A stretch of DNA of 64,000 nucleotides from Rhodocyclaceae bacterium. Its GTDB lineage: Bacteria > Pseudomonadota > Gammaproteobacteria > Burkholderiales > Rhodocyclaceae. Made by a program: the position numbers and the translations under genes. The notes under the pieces are model-generated. The model was given only the letters and a program-made list of their open reading frames with translations. It ran no database searches and had not been told where the DNA came from. Below, in pieces: positions 23,979-32,417 of the stretch. Each line of letters opens with the position of its first letter. The first letter of the stretch is position 1. The stretch is taken from the NCBI GenBank assembly GCA_026646875.1, contig JAPKHL010000001.1:1-64000 (forward strand), read 5' to 3'.

Positions 23979-25631
23979 TCAGGGGTTCTTGATGTAGGCG
24001 TTCTTGCGCAGGTAGAACCACCAGTTGATGACCACGCATACCGCGTAGAACACGGCGAAGCCGTACATTGCGTTTTCCGGCGTGCCGGCCTTGATCTGTC
24101 CGCCGATGATCACCGGCGCGATGAACGAACCGTAGGCGGCGACGGCGGAGGTCCAGCCGAGCACCGGGCCGCGCTGGTTCTGGTCGAAGACGAAGCCGAC
24201 GGTGCGGAAGGTCGAGCCGTTGCCGATGCCGGAGGCGGCGAAGAGCAGCACGAACAGCCCCATGAACAGGAAGAAGTACTGTTCCGGCGTGGCCGAGTGG
24301 TAGGCCAGGAACATCACGTAGCCGGTGGCACCGGAAGCGACGACCAGGACGATGGAGATGATCTGCGTGACGATGGAGCCGCCGACCTTGTCGGAGATCC
24401 AGCCGCCGATCGGACGGATCAGGGCGCCGACGAAGGGGCCGATCCAGGCGTACATCAGCGCCGACGGTGCGTTCGGGTTCTTCGCATGGACCCAGGCGTT
24501 GGTCGCCGGATCGAGCACGTGCGTGTTGCCGAAGATGACGGTGATCGACAGCGGCAGCGCCATCGAGAAGCCGATGAAGGAGCCGAAGGTCACCACGTAG
24601 AGCGCGGTCATCGACCAGGTGTGCTTGTTGCCGAAGATGGCGAACTGCTTGTTGAGGTTCTCCTTCATCTCGCCGGTGGCGATGGCCTTCATGGCGAACA
24701 GCGTGCCGAAGCAGACCAGCGGCAGCACGATCCACATGCCGTTGCCCGAGAGCACGCCCGAGCCGCTCGGCAGGTAGAGGTAGAGGCCGATCGCCGAGAT
24801 CACCAGGGCCAGGCCGTAGAACAGGAGGATACGGCCGAAGGCGGCGCCGGTGGAGCCGATGCCGGGCGAGACGGCGCTGATGTTGTTGAGGCCGAACCAG
24901 CCGATCACGGCCAGCGGCGCCAGCAGGAAGAGCCAGACGAAACCGGCGTTCTGCACGAAGGACGGGGTGCCGGCGGGAATCTTGCCGATCAGCGTGGCGG
25001 AATCCTTGACCAGCGGAATCGGATCGCCGCCGAGGCCGCCGAGGATGGCCAGGGTCATCACCGCCGGGATCAGCAGCTGCGAGGTGGTGACGCCGAAGTT
25101 GCCGAGACCGGCGTTGAGGCCAAGGGCGGTGCCCTGCAGGCGCTTGGGGAAGAAGGTGCTGATGTTCGACATCGAGCAGGCGAAGTTGCCGCCGCCCATG
25201 CCGGAGAGCAGCGCCATCAGCTGGAAGACCCACAGCGGAGTGTTCTTGTCCTGCAGGGCGATGCCGGTGCCGATGGCCGGGATCATCAGCAGCGCGGTGG
25301 TCAGCCAGACGGTGTTGCGGCCGCCGCACATGCGGATGAAGAAGGAAGCCGGAATCCGGGTGGTGGCGCCGGAGAGGCCGGCAATGGCGGCAATCGAGAA
25401 CAGCTCGTCGGGCTTGAAGGGGAAGCCGGCGTTCGACATCTGCACGGTGATGATGCCCCACATCAGCCAGACCGCGAAGCCGCAGAGCAGGCTGGGGATC
25501 GAGATCCACAGGTTGCGGTTGGCGATCGACTTGCCCTGGCTCTCCCAGAAGGCGTTGTCCTCCGGACGCCAGTCGGTGAGGTCCGCGCTGCTCGTCGAGC
25601 GTGGCGCGTTGGCGGTTGTGGCATTGCTCAT
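23979..25631 (-). CDS. narK: NarK2-type nitrate/nitrite transporter (MFS)
   Basis: A 550-aa MFS protein of the NNP family. ATG 25631 (SNATTANAPRSTSS) with a GGGAG site is preferred to the track start at 25769, which overlaps the upstream gene. After a hydrophilic N terminus (about 1-45, ADLTDWRPEDNAFWESQG) come 12 membrane helices. Nitrate-signature glycines are present in GLNAGLGNFGVTT, and NISTFFPKRLQGTALG is conserved. The C-terminal half has an extra-large loop between helices. It is the gene next to narG, and NarK2 proteins usually exchange nitrate for nitrite. Direction of transport is inferred from family. Confidence 0.88.
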   Translation of the reverse strand: MSNATTANAPRSTSSADLTDWRPEDNAFWESQGKSIANRNLWISIPSLLCGFAVWLMWGIITVQMSNAGFPFKPDELFSIAAIAGLSGATTRIPASFFIRMCGGRNTVWLTTALLMIPAIGTGIALQDKNTPLWVFQLMALLSGMGGGNFACSMSNISTFFPKRLQGTALGLNAGLGNFGVTTSQLLIPAVMTLAILGGLGGDPIPLVKDSATLIGKIPAGTPSFVQNAGFVWLFLLAPLAVIGWFGLNNISAVSPGIGSTGAAFGRILLFYGLALVISAIGLYLYLPSGSGVLSGNGMWIVLPLVCFGTLFAMKAIATGEMKENLNKQFAIFGNKHTWSMTALYVVTFGSFIGFSMALPLSITVIFGNTHVLDPATNAWVHAKNPNAPSALMYAWIGPFVGALIRPIGGWISDKVGGSIVTQIISIVLVVASGATGYVMFLAYHSATPEQYFFLFMGLFVLLFAASGIGNGSTFRTVGFVFDQNQRGPVLGWTSAVAAYGSFIAPVIIGGQIKAGTPENAMYGFAVFYAVCVVINWWFYLRKNAYIKNP

Positions 25632-25677
25632 CAGGCTTACTCCCTCTTGTAAACGAATGTTTTGACGGCCCGCCCGC

Positions 25678-27057
25678 TCAGCAGGGCTGTTCGGCATCGC
25701 GCCGGTTGTAGAACCACCAGTTGATCGCGAAACCGCACAGGTAGAGCGCGGCGAAGAAATACAGGGCACCGTTCGGGCTGCCGGTGGCGGCGATCGAGCG
25801 ACCGAGCAGCAGCGGCACGAAGAAACCGAACAGAAGGACCGACACGGCGGCCGAGAAACCGAGCACGCCGGACGCTTCGCGCGGCGGGAAGATCATCACG
25901 ATCTGCTTGAACACCGAGGCGTTGCCGATGCCGGCGCCGACAAAGACGAGCAGCAGCAGGCCGATGAAGATGTTGAATTCGGTGGTCGACGACGGCGCGG
26001 TGAGAAAGGTCAGTCCGAAACAGGCGCAGATCAGGGTGACGAAGACGATCATCGAGACGTTGGAACCGCCCATGCGGTCGGCCAGCACGCCGCCGAGCGG
26101 ACGCGCCATGGCACCGACCAGGGGGCCGAGCCAGGCCACCGAGAGCGGATCGGGCGTGTCGGAAACCCGGCCGAAGACCTCGCCGATCAGGATCGGTGTC
26201 GCCCCGGCGAAGCCGGAGAAGGTGCCGAAGGTCAGGGTGTAGAGGATGGTGGTCATCCAGCAATGCTTGAGACGGACCACCTGCAGCTGCTCGATCAGGC
26301 GGCCGCGCGCCGGATGGTTCTTCATCACCGCGAGGATCAGCACGGCCACCAGCAGGGTGGGCAGCAGCCAGATGTAGGCGGCGTTCTGCGGCCACAGCAG
26401 GAGCGTCTCGCCGCCCTCGGGCAGGCGATAGGTCATGGCCGGACCGGCCTGGGCGCCGAACACGCCGGCACCGATCACCGCCGGGATCAGGAACTGCGCC
26501 ATCGACGTGCCGAGGTTGCCGAGACCGACGTTGATACCGAGAGCGGTGCCGCCCAGGCGGCGCGGAAACCACAGCGCGATGTTGGCGGACGACGAGGAGA
26601 TCTGGCCGCCGGCACAGAAACCCGCGACCCCGGCCCAGAACAGCAGCACCGGGAAGGGGGTCGCCGGATCCTGCACCACGTGCCCGATGCCGAAGATCGG
26701 CACCAGCAGCAGCACGGTGCTGAGGAAGCTGGTCCACATGCCGCCGAAGGTCAGCACCATGAAGCTGTGCGGGAAACGCGCGAGTGCACCGGTGCACAGC
26801 GCCATTGCCGGCAACCAGAAGCGCTGCTCGACGGTGAGATCGAAACCGAGGCCGGGCAGGCGGACCACCAGCGCCGACCACATGAACCAGACCGCGAAGG
26901 CCAGGTGCAGCGCCAGACAGGAGACCACCAGCGTGCGCCAGGCCAGGCCGCGATGCGCCCGCCAGAAGGCTTCGTCCTCCGGCCGCCAGACGGCGACGCT
27001 GAAGGCGTCGCCTCCGGCCTTGGGCAGATCGAACGGTTCGCCGCGGCGCATGAGCAT
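25678..27057 (-). CDS. Divergent NarK paralogue (MFS transporter)
   Basis: A 459-aa, 12-helix MFS protein between two NarK genes. It aligns with the 23979-25631 protein from the N terminus (VWRPEDEAFWRAHRG against DWRPEDNAFW) through ANIALWFPRRLGGTALGINVGLGNLGTSM, so it is a paralogue. It differs at nitrate-signature positions (NVGLGNLG instead of NAGLGNFG) and has ISSSSANIALWFP in place of FACSMSNISTFFP. It lacks the large extra loop. Substrate may be nitrate, nitrite or something else. ATG 27057 and ATG 27051 are both possible starts. The narK1 stop lies 16 bp upstream. Confidence 0.8.
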   Translation of the reverse strand: MLMRRGEPFDLPKAGGDAFSVAVWRPEDEAFWRAHRGLAWRTLVVSCLALHLAFAVWFMWSALVVRLPGLGFDLTVEQRFWLPAMALCTGALARFPHSFMVLTFGGMWTSFLSTVLLLVPIFGIGHVVQDPATPFPVLLFWAGVAGFCAGGQISSSSANIALWFPRRLGGTALGINVGLGNLGTSMAQFLIPAVIGAGVFGAQAGPAMTYRLPEGGETLLLWPQNAAYIWLLPTLLVAVLILAVMKNHPARGRLIEQLQVVRLKHCWMTTILYTLTFGTFSGFAGATPILIGEVFGRVSDTPDPLSVAWLGPLVGAMARPLGGVLADRMGGSNVSMIVFVTLICACFGLTFLTAPSSTTEFNIFIGLLLLVFVGAGIGNASVFKQIVMIFPPREASGVLGFSAAVSVLLFGFFVPLLLGRSIAATGSPNGALYFFAALYLCGFAINWWFYNRRDAEQPC

Positions 27058-27072
27058 TGTCGTTTCGTACGC

Positions 27073-28335
27073 TTATTCGAGCACGTCGACCGGCTTGGCC
27101 TTGTGATGCGAGATCACGTCGGTGCCGCGCACCTCGGTCCAGTACATCCAGATCAGCGAAACCCAGACCACGCCGTACATCAGCATGAAGCAGGAGGAGC
27201 GGATGCCGGTCAGGTCGACCAGGGCGCCGAACATGATCGGCAGCAGGAAGCCGCCCAGGCCGCCGGCCAGGCCGACGATGCCGGAGATAACGCCGATGTT
27301 CTTCGGGTAATCATCGGAGATGTACTTGAACACCGAGGCCTTGCCGACCGCCCAGGCAATGCCGACGACGAACATCAGCGCGGTGAACACCCAGGCGTTG
27401 AGGGCGATGTTGTAGGTCACCGGACCGCTGACCGTCTTGACGGTGAATTCGGTCTGCGGATAGGAGAGGATGAAGAGGCAGATCCAGCTGACCCAGAGTA
27501 CCCACCAGGTGACCTTGTGGGCACCCCACTTGTCGCTCATCCAGCCACCCAGCGCGCGCAGCACGCCACCCGGCAGCGAAAAGCAGGCGGCGAGGAAGGC
27601 CGCGTTCTTCAGATCGAAACCGTATTCCTGCACATAGTATTTGGTCATCCACAGCGAGAGCGCCACGTATCCGCCGAAGACGATCGAGTAGTACTGGCAG
27701 ATCTTCCAGACGTTGGGGTCCTTCAGGGCCTTGAGCTGGTCGCCGACCGATACCGAGGACGGCACCTTGTGCGACGGATCGCTGTAGGAGAAGACCCAGA
27801 AGGCCAGCGCGGTGACCAGCATCATCACCGCATACACCGTCGGCACCATGGTCCAGCCGTAGGCGACGACGATCGAGGGGGCCACCAGCTTGGTCACCGC
27901 CGCACCGGCGTTGCCGGCGCCGAACACGCCCATCGCGAAACCCTGGTTCTTCTTGTCGAACCAGCGGGCGCAGTAGGCGATGCCGACCGAGAAGGAACCG
28001 CCGGCGATACCGACGAAGAGGCCGGCGACGAGGAACTGCCAGTATTCGGTGGCGTGGCCGATCAGGTAGATCGGAATCACCGTCATGATCATGATGGCGA
28101 AGAACACCGGGCGGCCGCCGAACTTGTCGGTCATCATGCCCAGCGGCAGGCGGACCAGCGATCCGGTCAGCACCGGCATGGCGGCCAGCAGGCCGAACTG
28201 CGTTTCGTTGAGACCAAGTGTCTGCTTGATCGGGATGCCGATCACCGCAAACATCATCCAGACCATGAAGCACACGGTAAAGGCCGCCGTGCTCATCACG
28301 AGAACCGACATCTGCTTCTGAAACTGCGTCGCCAC
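27073..28335 (-). CDS. narK1: NarK1-type nitrate/proton symporter-like MFS protein
   Basis: A 420-aa, 12-helix MFS transporter, the first gene of the nar operon. It begins QFQKQMSVLVMSTAAFTVCFMVWMMFAVIGIPIKQTL and contains LPLGMMTDKFGGRPVFF, FGAGNAGAAVTK (first nitrate signature) and GIVGLAGGLGGFLLPI (second signature), the layout of NarK1/NasA-like nitrate importers. NarK1 proteins bring in nitrate with protons before nitrite is available for exchange. The following paralogues probably exchange or export. The 293-bp region upstream, shared with the hydrolase gene, should hold the anaerobic/nitrate-responsive promoter; I found no clear FNR box. Confidence 0.88.
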   Translation of the reverse strand: MATQFQKQMSVLVMSTAAFTVCFMVWMMFAVIGIPIKQTLGLNETQFGLLAAMPVLTGSLVRLPLGMMTDKFGGRPVFFAIMIMTVIPIYLIGHATEYWQFLVAGLFVGIAGGSFSVGIAYCARWFDKKNQGFAMGVFGAGNAGAAVTKLVAPSIVVAYGWTMVPTVYAVMMLVTALAFWVFSYSDPSHKVPSSVSVGDQLKALKDPNVWKICQYYSIVFGGYVALSLWMTKYYVQEYGFDLKNAAFLAACFSLPGGVLRALGGWMSDKWGAHKVTWWVLWVSWICLFILSYPQTEFTVKTVSGPVTYNIALNAWVFTALMFVVGIAWAVGKASVFKYISDDYPKNIGVISGIVGLAGGLGGFLLPIMFGALVDLTGIRSSCFMLMYGVVWVSLIWMYWTEVRGTDVISHHKAKPVDVLE

Positions 28336-28481
28336 GATGCTTACCCTCAGAATGTTGTTCGAACCTTCCCTGACCGCCGAGGTCTATCGGCAGCGTCGTG
28401 AGAATAGGCCAGCCCGGCTGGCCGGAACATTCGCCGATGGCAGGTCCGGACTGTGCAAAACGGCGTAGTCGAGACTAGTCC

Positions 28482-28531
28482 GGGCGAACGATGAAACAAC
28501 GATTGCCTAGTTCTTTCGAACTAGTTCGCCC
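28482..28531. promoter_or_regulatory. Nested inverted repeats upstream of narK1
   Basis: An inner hairpin CTAGTTC-TTTC-GAACTAG (28507-28524) lies inside an outer pair GGGCGAAC (28482-28489) / GTTCGCCC (28524-28531). They sit about 150-195 bp upstream of narK1 and about 100 bp before the hydrolase gene. They may be regulator sites for either operon. Confidence 0.4.
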
Positions 28532-28628
28532 AACCCCGCCCTGCCCCGCCGCCGGCCAGCCAGCCCCGCCCATCCCGGTGCTGGACGCCGCCGCGCGGGC
28601 GTCGTAACGTATCGCCCTGCCCGTGCCC

Positions 28629-29513
28629 ATGACTGCCTCCACCCACCTCCCCTCCCGTCTCGAAACCCTGCCGGTGCGCGGCCTGCGCTACGCCGTCCGC
28701 CGCTGGGGCGCGGCCGACGCGCCACCGCTGTTCCTGCTGCACGGCTGGATGGATTCCTCTCCGACCTTCCAGTTCGTCGTTGACGCCCTGGCCGCCGACT
28801 GGCAGGTGATCGCTCCCGACTGGCGTGGCTACGGCGCCAGCGAATGGCTGGGCCGCCCCTACTGGTTTCCCGATTACTACGCCGACCTCGAGGCACTGCT
28901 CCGGCACTACTCGGCGGAAGCACCGGTCCGCCTGGTCGGACACAGCATGGGCGCGAACATCGCCGCCACCTACGCTGCCGCCCGTCCGCAACGGGTCGCG
29001 CAGCTGGTCATGCTGGATTTCCTCGGGCTGCGCGCGAGCACGGCGGACGACGCACCGGCGCAGCTCGCGCGCTGGCTCGACGCCCAGCGCGAAACCCCGG
29101 CGCTGCGCGGCTATCCGGATCACGCGGCGCTGGCCCGACGGCTGCAGGCGGTCAACCCCCGCCTGACGGCGCCGCGCGCCGCCTTTCTCGCCGAACACGG
29201 CAGCCGCCGCCGGTCGGATGGCTGCATCGAACTGGCCTGCGACCCCTGGCACAAGGTGGCGGCCCCGATCCGCTACCACCTCGACGACAATCTCGCCTGC
29301 TGGCGCGCCATCGACTGTCCGACGCTGCTGCTGGTCGCCGCCGACGGTTTCGTCCGCCAGCGCTTCGGCGACGATCCCGCCGAGCGCGCCCGCCGGCTGG
29401 CCTGCTTCCAGCGGCTGGACTCGTACACCCTCGAGGACACCGGGCACAATCTGCAGCACGACCGGCCCGAGGCCGTGGCGGCCGCGCTGGAAGCCTTCCT
29501 GGCGCGCTGCTGA
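28629..29513 (+). CDS. Alpha/beta hydrolase
   Basis: A 294-aa alpha/beta-fold hydrolase from ATG 28629 (the GTG two codons upstream is the track start). Features in order: the oxyanion-loop HGWMDSS (about residue 40), DWRGYGAS, nucleophile elbow VGHSMGAN (Ser near 105), and the C-terminal catalytic His in EDTGHNLQHDRPEAV. The acid is probably the Asp in LLVAADGFVR. The substrate is unknown. Its stop lies 18 bp before dinB, so the two are probably cotranscribed, without an obvious functional link. Confidence 0.85.
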   Translation: MTASTHLPSRLETLPVRGLRYAVRRWGAADAPPLFLLHGWMDSSPTFQFVVDALAADWQVIAPDWRGYGASEWLGRPYWFPDYYADLEALLRHYSAEAPVRLVGHSMGANIAATYAAARPQRVAQLVMLDFLGLRASTADDAPAQLARWLDAQRETPALRGYPDHAALARRLQAVNPRLTAPRAAFLAEHGSRRRSDGCIELACDPWHKVAAPIRYHLDDNLACWRAIDCPTLLLVAADGFVRQRFGDDPAERARRLACFQRLDSYTLEDTGHNLQHDRPEAVAAALEAFLARC

Positions 29514-29531
29514 GCGTCCCCGCATCGACAC

Positions 29532-30716
29532 ATGACCGCCGAACGCCGCATCGCCCACCTCGACATGGACGCCTTCTTCGCGTCGGTCGAACTGCTGCGC
29601 TACCCGGCGCTGCGCGGCCGGCCGGTGGTGGTCGGCGGACGTGGCGTGCCACCGCCGCGCCCATGCCCCGACGGGACGCTCGAATGCGCCCGCCTGGGCG
29701 ACTACCGCGGACGCGGCGTGGTCACCACGGCGACCTACGAGGCGCGGGCACTGGGGGTGTTTTCCGGCATGGGGTTGATGAAATCGGCGCGGCAGGCACC
29801 CGAGGCCTGCCTGCTGCCGGCGGATTTCGAGGCCTACCGGCACTACTCGCGGCGCTTCAAGGCCGCCGTCGCGGAAATCGCGCCGTGCATCGAGGATCGC
29901 GGCATCGACGAGATCTACATCGATCTCACCGACGTCGCCGGGGAAACGCGGGCGCTGGCCCGGGAAATCAAGGCGGCGGTACGCGCCGCGACGGGACTGT
30001 CCTGCTCGATCGGGATCGCGCCGAACAAGCTGCTGGCCAAGATCGCCTCCGACCTCGACAAGCCGGACGGTATCACCGTGCTGGACGCAGCGGCACTGCG
30101 CGAGCGGCTATGGCCGCTGCCGGTGCGCCGGATCAACGGCATCGGCCCGAAGGCCGGCGAACGCCTGGCGACGCTCGGTATCCACACCATCGGAGAACTG
30201 GCCGCCGCGCCGGCAGCGCTGCTCGTTGCCCACTTCGGCGAGCGCAGCGGCGCCTGGCTGCACCGGGCGGCGCATGGCATCGATGAACGACCGCTCGAAA
30301 CCGCCTCCGAGCCACGCTCGGTCAGCCGCGAGACGACCTTCGCGCGCGACCTGCACGTGCAGCGCGACCGGGCACAGCTCTCGGAAGCCTTCACCGGACT
30401 CTGCCAGCGCGTGGCCGACGACCTGCGGCGCAAGGGCTACCGCAGCCGGACCATCGGCATCAAGCTGCGCTTCGAGGACTTCCGCACGGTCACCCGCGAC
30501 CTCACCCTGACCGCACCGGTCGACGATGCCGCGGCAATCCGCCGCGCGGCCGGCGAATGCCTGCGCCGGGTGATTCTGGAGCAGCGCATCCGCCTGCTCG
30601 GCGTGCGCGCCGGCAGCCTCTGCCCGGCACACGCCGTACAGACCGCTCCGGCCGCCGACAACGCATCGCCCGGAACGCCCCGGCAGCAGTCGCTGCCTTT
30701 CGGCGGCAGCGACTGA
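29532..30716 (+). CDS. dinB: DNA polymerase IV (Y family)
   Basis: A 394-aa translesion polymerase. Motifs: catalytic HLDMDAFFASVE at residues 9-20, TTATYEARALGVFSGMGL, the palm GIDEIYIDLT with the second acidic pair, the finger/thumb SCSIGIAPNKLLAKIASDLDKPDG, the HhH RRINGIGPKAGERL, and the little-finger domain to the end (QQSLPFGGSD). The last residues QSLPF look like a beta-clamp-binding motif. Between VVVGG and GVVTTATY there is an extra segment of about 20 residues (GVPPPRPCPDGTLECARLGD), which I recall from a betaproteobacterial DinB subfamily. It bypasses DNA lesions with low fidelity. Confidence 0.93.
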   Translation: MTAERRIAHLDMDAFFASVELLRYPALRGRPVVVGGRGVPPPRPCPDGTLECARLGDYRGRGVVTTATYEARALGVFSGMGLMKSARQAPEACLLPADFEAYRHYSRRFKAAVAEIAPCIEDRGIDEIYIDLTDVAGETRALAREIKAAVRAATGLSCSIGIAPNKLLAKIASDLDKPDGITVLDAAALRERLWPLPVRRINGIGPKAGERLATLGIHTIGELAAAPAALLVAHFGERSGAWLHRAAHGIDERPLETASEPRSVSRETTFARDLHVQRDRAQLSEAFTGLCQRVADDLRRKGYRSRTIGIKLRFEDFRTVTRDLTLTAPVDDAAAIRRAAGECLRRVILEQRIRLLGVRAGSLCPAHAVQTAPAADNASPGTPRQQSLPFGGSD

Positions 30717-30736
30717 GGCGGCGCTGGCGGGTCGCG

Positions 30737-31333
30737 TTACGCGACGTCCGCCGTGGCGGGAACGACCACCGCGAACAGATCGGCCAGCGCCGCGAGGCTG
30801 GCGGCCTGCAGGGCTGCGGCGCTGACCGTGCCGCCGTCGGCCGCCGGCAGGTCGCGGGTGGCGGTGGCGGCGGCCACCACGGTCGGCTGGAAGCCGAGAT
30901 TGAAGGCCCCGCGCGCCGTCGAATTGATGCACATGTGGGTCATGAAGCCGGCCAGGACGATGCTCTCGACCCCGGCGGCGCGCAGTTGCTGCTCGAGATC
31001 GGTGCCAACGAAGGCGTTCGGGTAGTTCTTGACGATCACCGGCTCGCCGGCGCGCGGGGCCACCGGCGCGGCCAGCGCCCCGATCTCGCTGCGGATGTCG
31101 TAGGGCGAGCCGGGCCCCGCATCGTGCTGGATGTGGAAAACCGGTCGCCCCAGGCGGCGCGCGGCGTCCAGCAGGCGGGCGGCCTCGGCCAGCGCGGGTT
31201 CGACCTCGTGCAGCTTCATCACCCCCTCGCGGTAGGTGTTCTGGCAATCGACCAGGACCAGCGCGGAGCGGTCGAGGCGGGCCGGCGCTTTCGGCAGGCC
31301 GGCGATATCGCGTAGAGTGGCAGGCTTGGACAT
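30737..31333 (-). CDS. Isochorismatase-family cysteine hydrolase
   Basis: A 198-aa enzyme from ATG 31333 with an AGGAG site; the long track frame upstream crosses the LysR gene and is spurious. The catalytic triad positions are visible: Asp in ALVLVDCQNTY (about 29), Lys in VIVKNYPNAF (about 101) and nucleophilic Cys in AGFMTHMCINSTARGA (about 135). These enzymes hydrolyse isochorismate, nicotinamide or similar amides; substrate is not inferable. It is divergent from a LysR regulator 66 bp away, which likely controls it. It converges with dinB. Confidence 0.85.
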   Translation of the reverse strand: MSKPATLRDIAGLPKAPARLDRSALVLVDCQNTYREGVMKLHEVEPALAEAARLLDAARRLGRPVFHIQHDAGPGSPYDIRSEIGALAAPVAPRAGEPVIVKNYPNAFVGTDLEQQLRAAGVESIVLAGFMTHMCINSTARGAFNLGFQPTVVAAATATRDLPAADGGTVSAAALQAASLAALADLFAVVVPATADVA

Positions 31334-31399
31334 CGTTTCTCCTTGCAGTGCATGACATGATGGAAAGCCCGAGCATAAGCCGCCCGGCGCCCGGCCGGA

Positions 31400-32383
31400 A
31401 TGGATAAAACCGCCGCATCCGCCTGCATTTCTGCAGCACTGGACAACGCCGCCGCGTCGGCGGGAACGGCCGATCCGGCGGACCCGCTGGACTGGAACGA
31501 TATCCGCTACGCGCTGGCGATCCTCCGCGGCGGCTCGCTGGCCGCGGCGGCGCGCACGCTCGGCGTGGACCAGACCACCGTGGCGCGCCGCCTGCGCGCC
31601 CTCGAGGCGGGCATCGGCGCCCCCCTCTTCGAACGCCACCGGGGCACCCTGACGCCGACCTTCGCCGGCACCCTGGTGCTGCAGCGCGGCACGCGCATCG
31701 AGCGCGAGGTGGCCGCCCTGCGCCACCTCGCCGCCGACCATCAGGCGCTGGTGCGCGGCGCCGTCCGCCTCACCGCGGTGGACGCCATCGTCTCCTACTA
31801 CCTCGTGCGCCACCTTGCCGACCTGCGCGCACGCCATCCCGGCCTGGCGGTCGAACTGATCGCCAGCAGCCGCACCCTCGACCTCGCCCGGCGCGAGGCC
31901 GACCTGGCGATCCGCCTGGCCCGCCCGGAAAGCGGCGATTTCATCGTGCGCCGGCTGGCCGACCTCGGCTACGGCGTCTATGGCCCGCACACGGCGCCGA
32001 CGGGCACGGGCTGGCAGGCGTGCGACTGGGTCGCCTACGAGCGTTCGCTCGCGCACGTTCCGGAAATGCGCTGGCTGGCCGGACAGGCGGACGAGGAGCG
32101 CATCACCTTCCGCTGCAACAACATGGAAGCGCTGGCCAGCGCCGTTGCCGACGGCTTCGGCCTCGGCATCCTGCCGCACGTGGTCGGCAGCCGACACGCG
32201 ACGCTGCGCTGCCTGTCCGGCACGACACCGGTGCTTTCCCGGGAAGTCTGGCTGGTGGTGCCGCGCGAACTGCGCGACGTTCCGCGCATCCGCGCGGTCT
32301 GCGACTGGCTGGTGGAACGCTTCGCCGCCGACGCCACGCGCTTCGCGTCGGGTGACGGCGATCCGGGGCAACCCGTCCTTTGA
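31400..32383 (+). CDS. LysR-family transcription regulator
   Basis: A 327-aa LTTR. An extended N terminus (about 30 residues rich in Ala/Asp) precedes the winged helix (DIRYALAILRGGSLAAAARTLGVDQTTVARRLRALE; residues about 33-68). The effector-binding domain follows (VRLTAVDAIVSYYLVRHLADLRARHPGLAVELI to the end). The VDQTTVARRL recognition helix resembles the subfamily that often controls hydrolases or dehydrogenases. Divergent orientation to the isochorismatase-like gene suggests that as its target; I did not find a convincing T-N11-A operator in the 66-bp gap. Confidence 0.88.
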   Translation: MDKTAASACISAALDNAAASAGTADPADPLDWNDIRYALAILRGGSLAAAARTLGVDQTTVARRLRALEAGIGAPLFERHRGTLTPTFAGTLVLQRGTRIEREVAALRHLAADHQALVRGAVRLTAVDAIVSYYLVRHLADLRARHPGLAVELIASSRTLDLARREADLAIRLARPESGDFIVRRLADLGYGVYGPHTAPTGTGWQACDWVAYERSLAHVPEMRWLAGQADEERITFRCNNMEALASAVADGFGLGILPHVVGSRHATLRCLSGTTPVLSREVWLVVPRELRDVPRIRAVCDWLVERFAADATRFASGDGDPGQPVL

Positions 32384-32387
32384 ATCG

Positions 32388-32417
32388 GGCGTGCACACGC
32401 ACTAGCGTGTGCACGCC
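32388..32417. terminator. Bidirectional hairpin between convergent LysR and SpeE-like genes
   Basis: A perfect 13-bp inverted repeat, GGCGTGCACACGC / GCGTGTGCACGCC, with loop ACTA, lies at the convergence point. It overlaps the final codons and stop of the SpeE-like gene on the minus strand. No T-run follows, so it is only a terminator candidate. Confidence 0.5.

Noticed and set aside
26263-28401. 712-aa plus-strand ORF over the narK genes
   Set aside because: Antisense shadow rich in Gln/His/Asp; the minus-strand frames encode clear MFS proteins.
28336-28500. FNR box upstream of narK1
   Set aside because: No TTGAT-N4-ATCAA-like sequence was found by eye in this interval.
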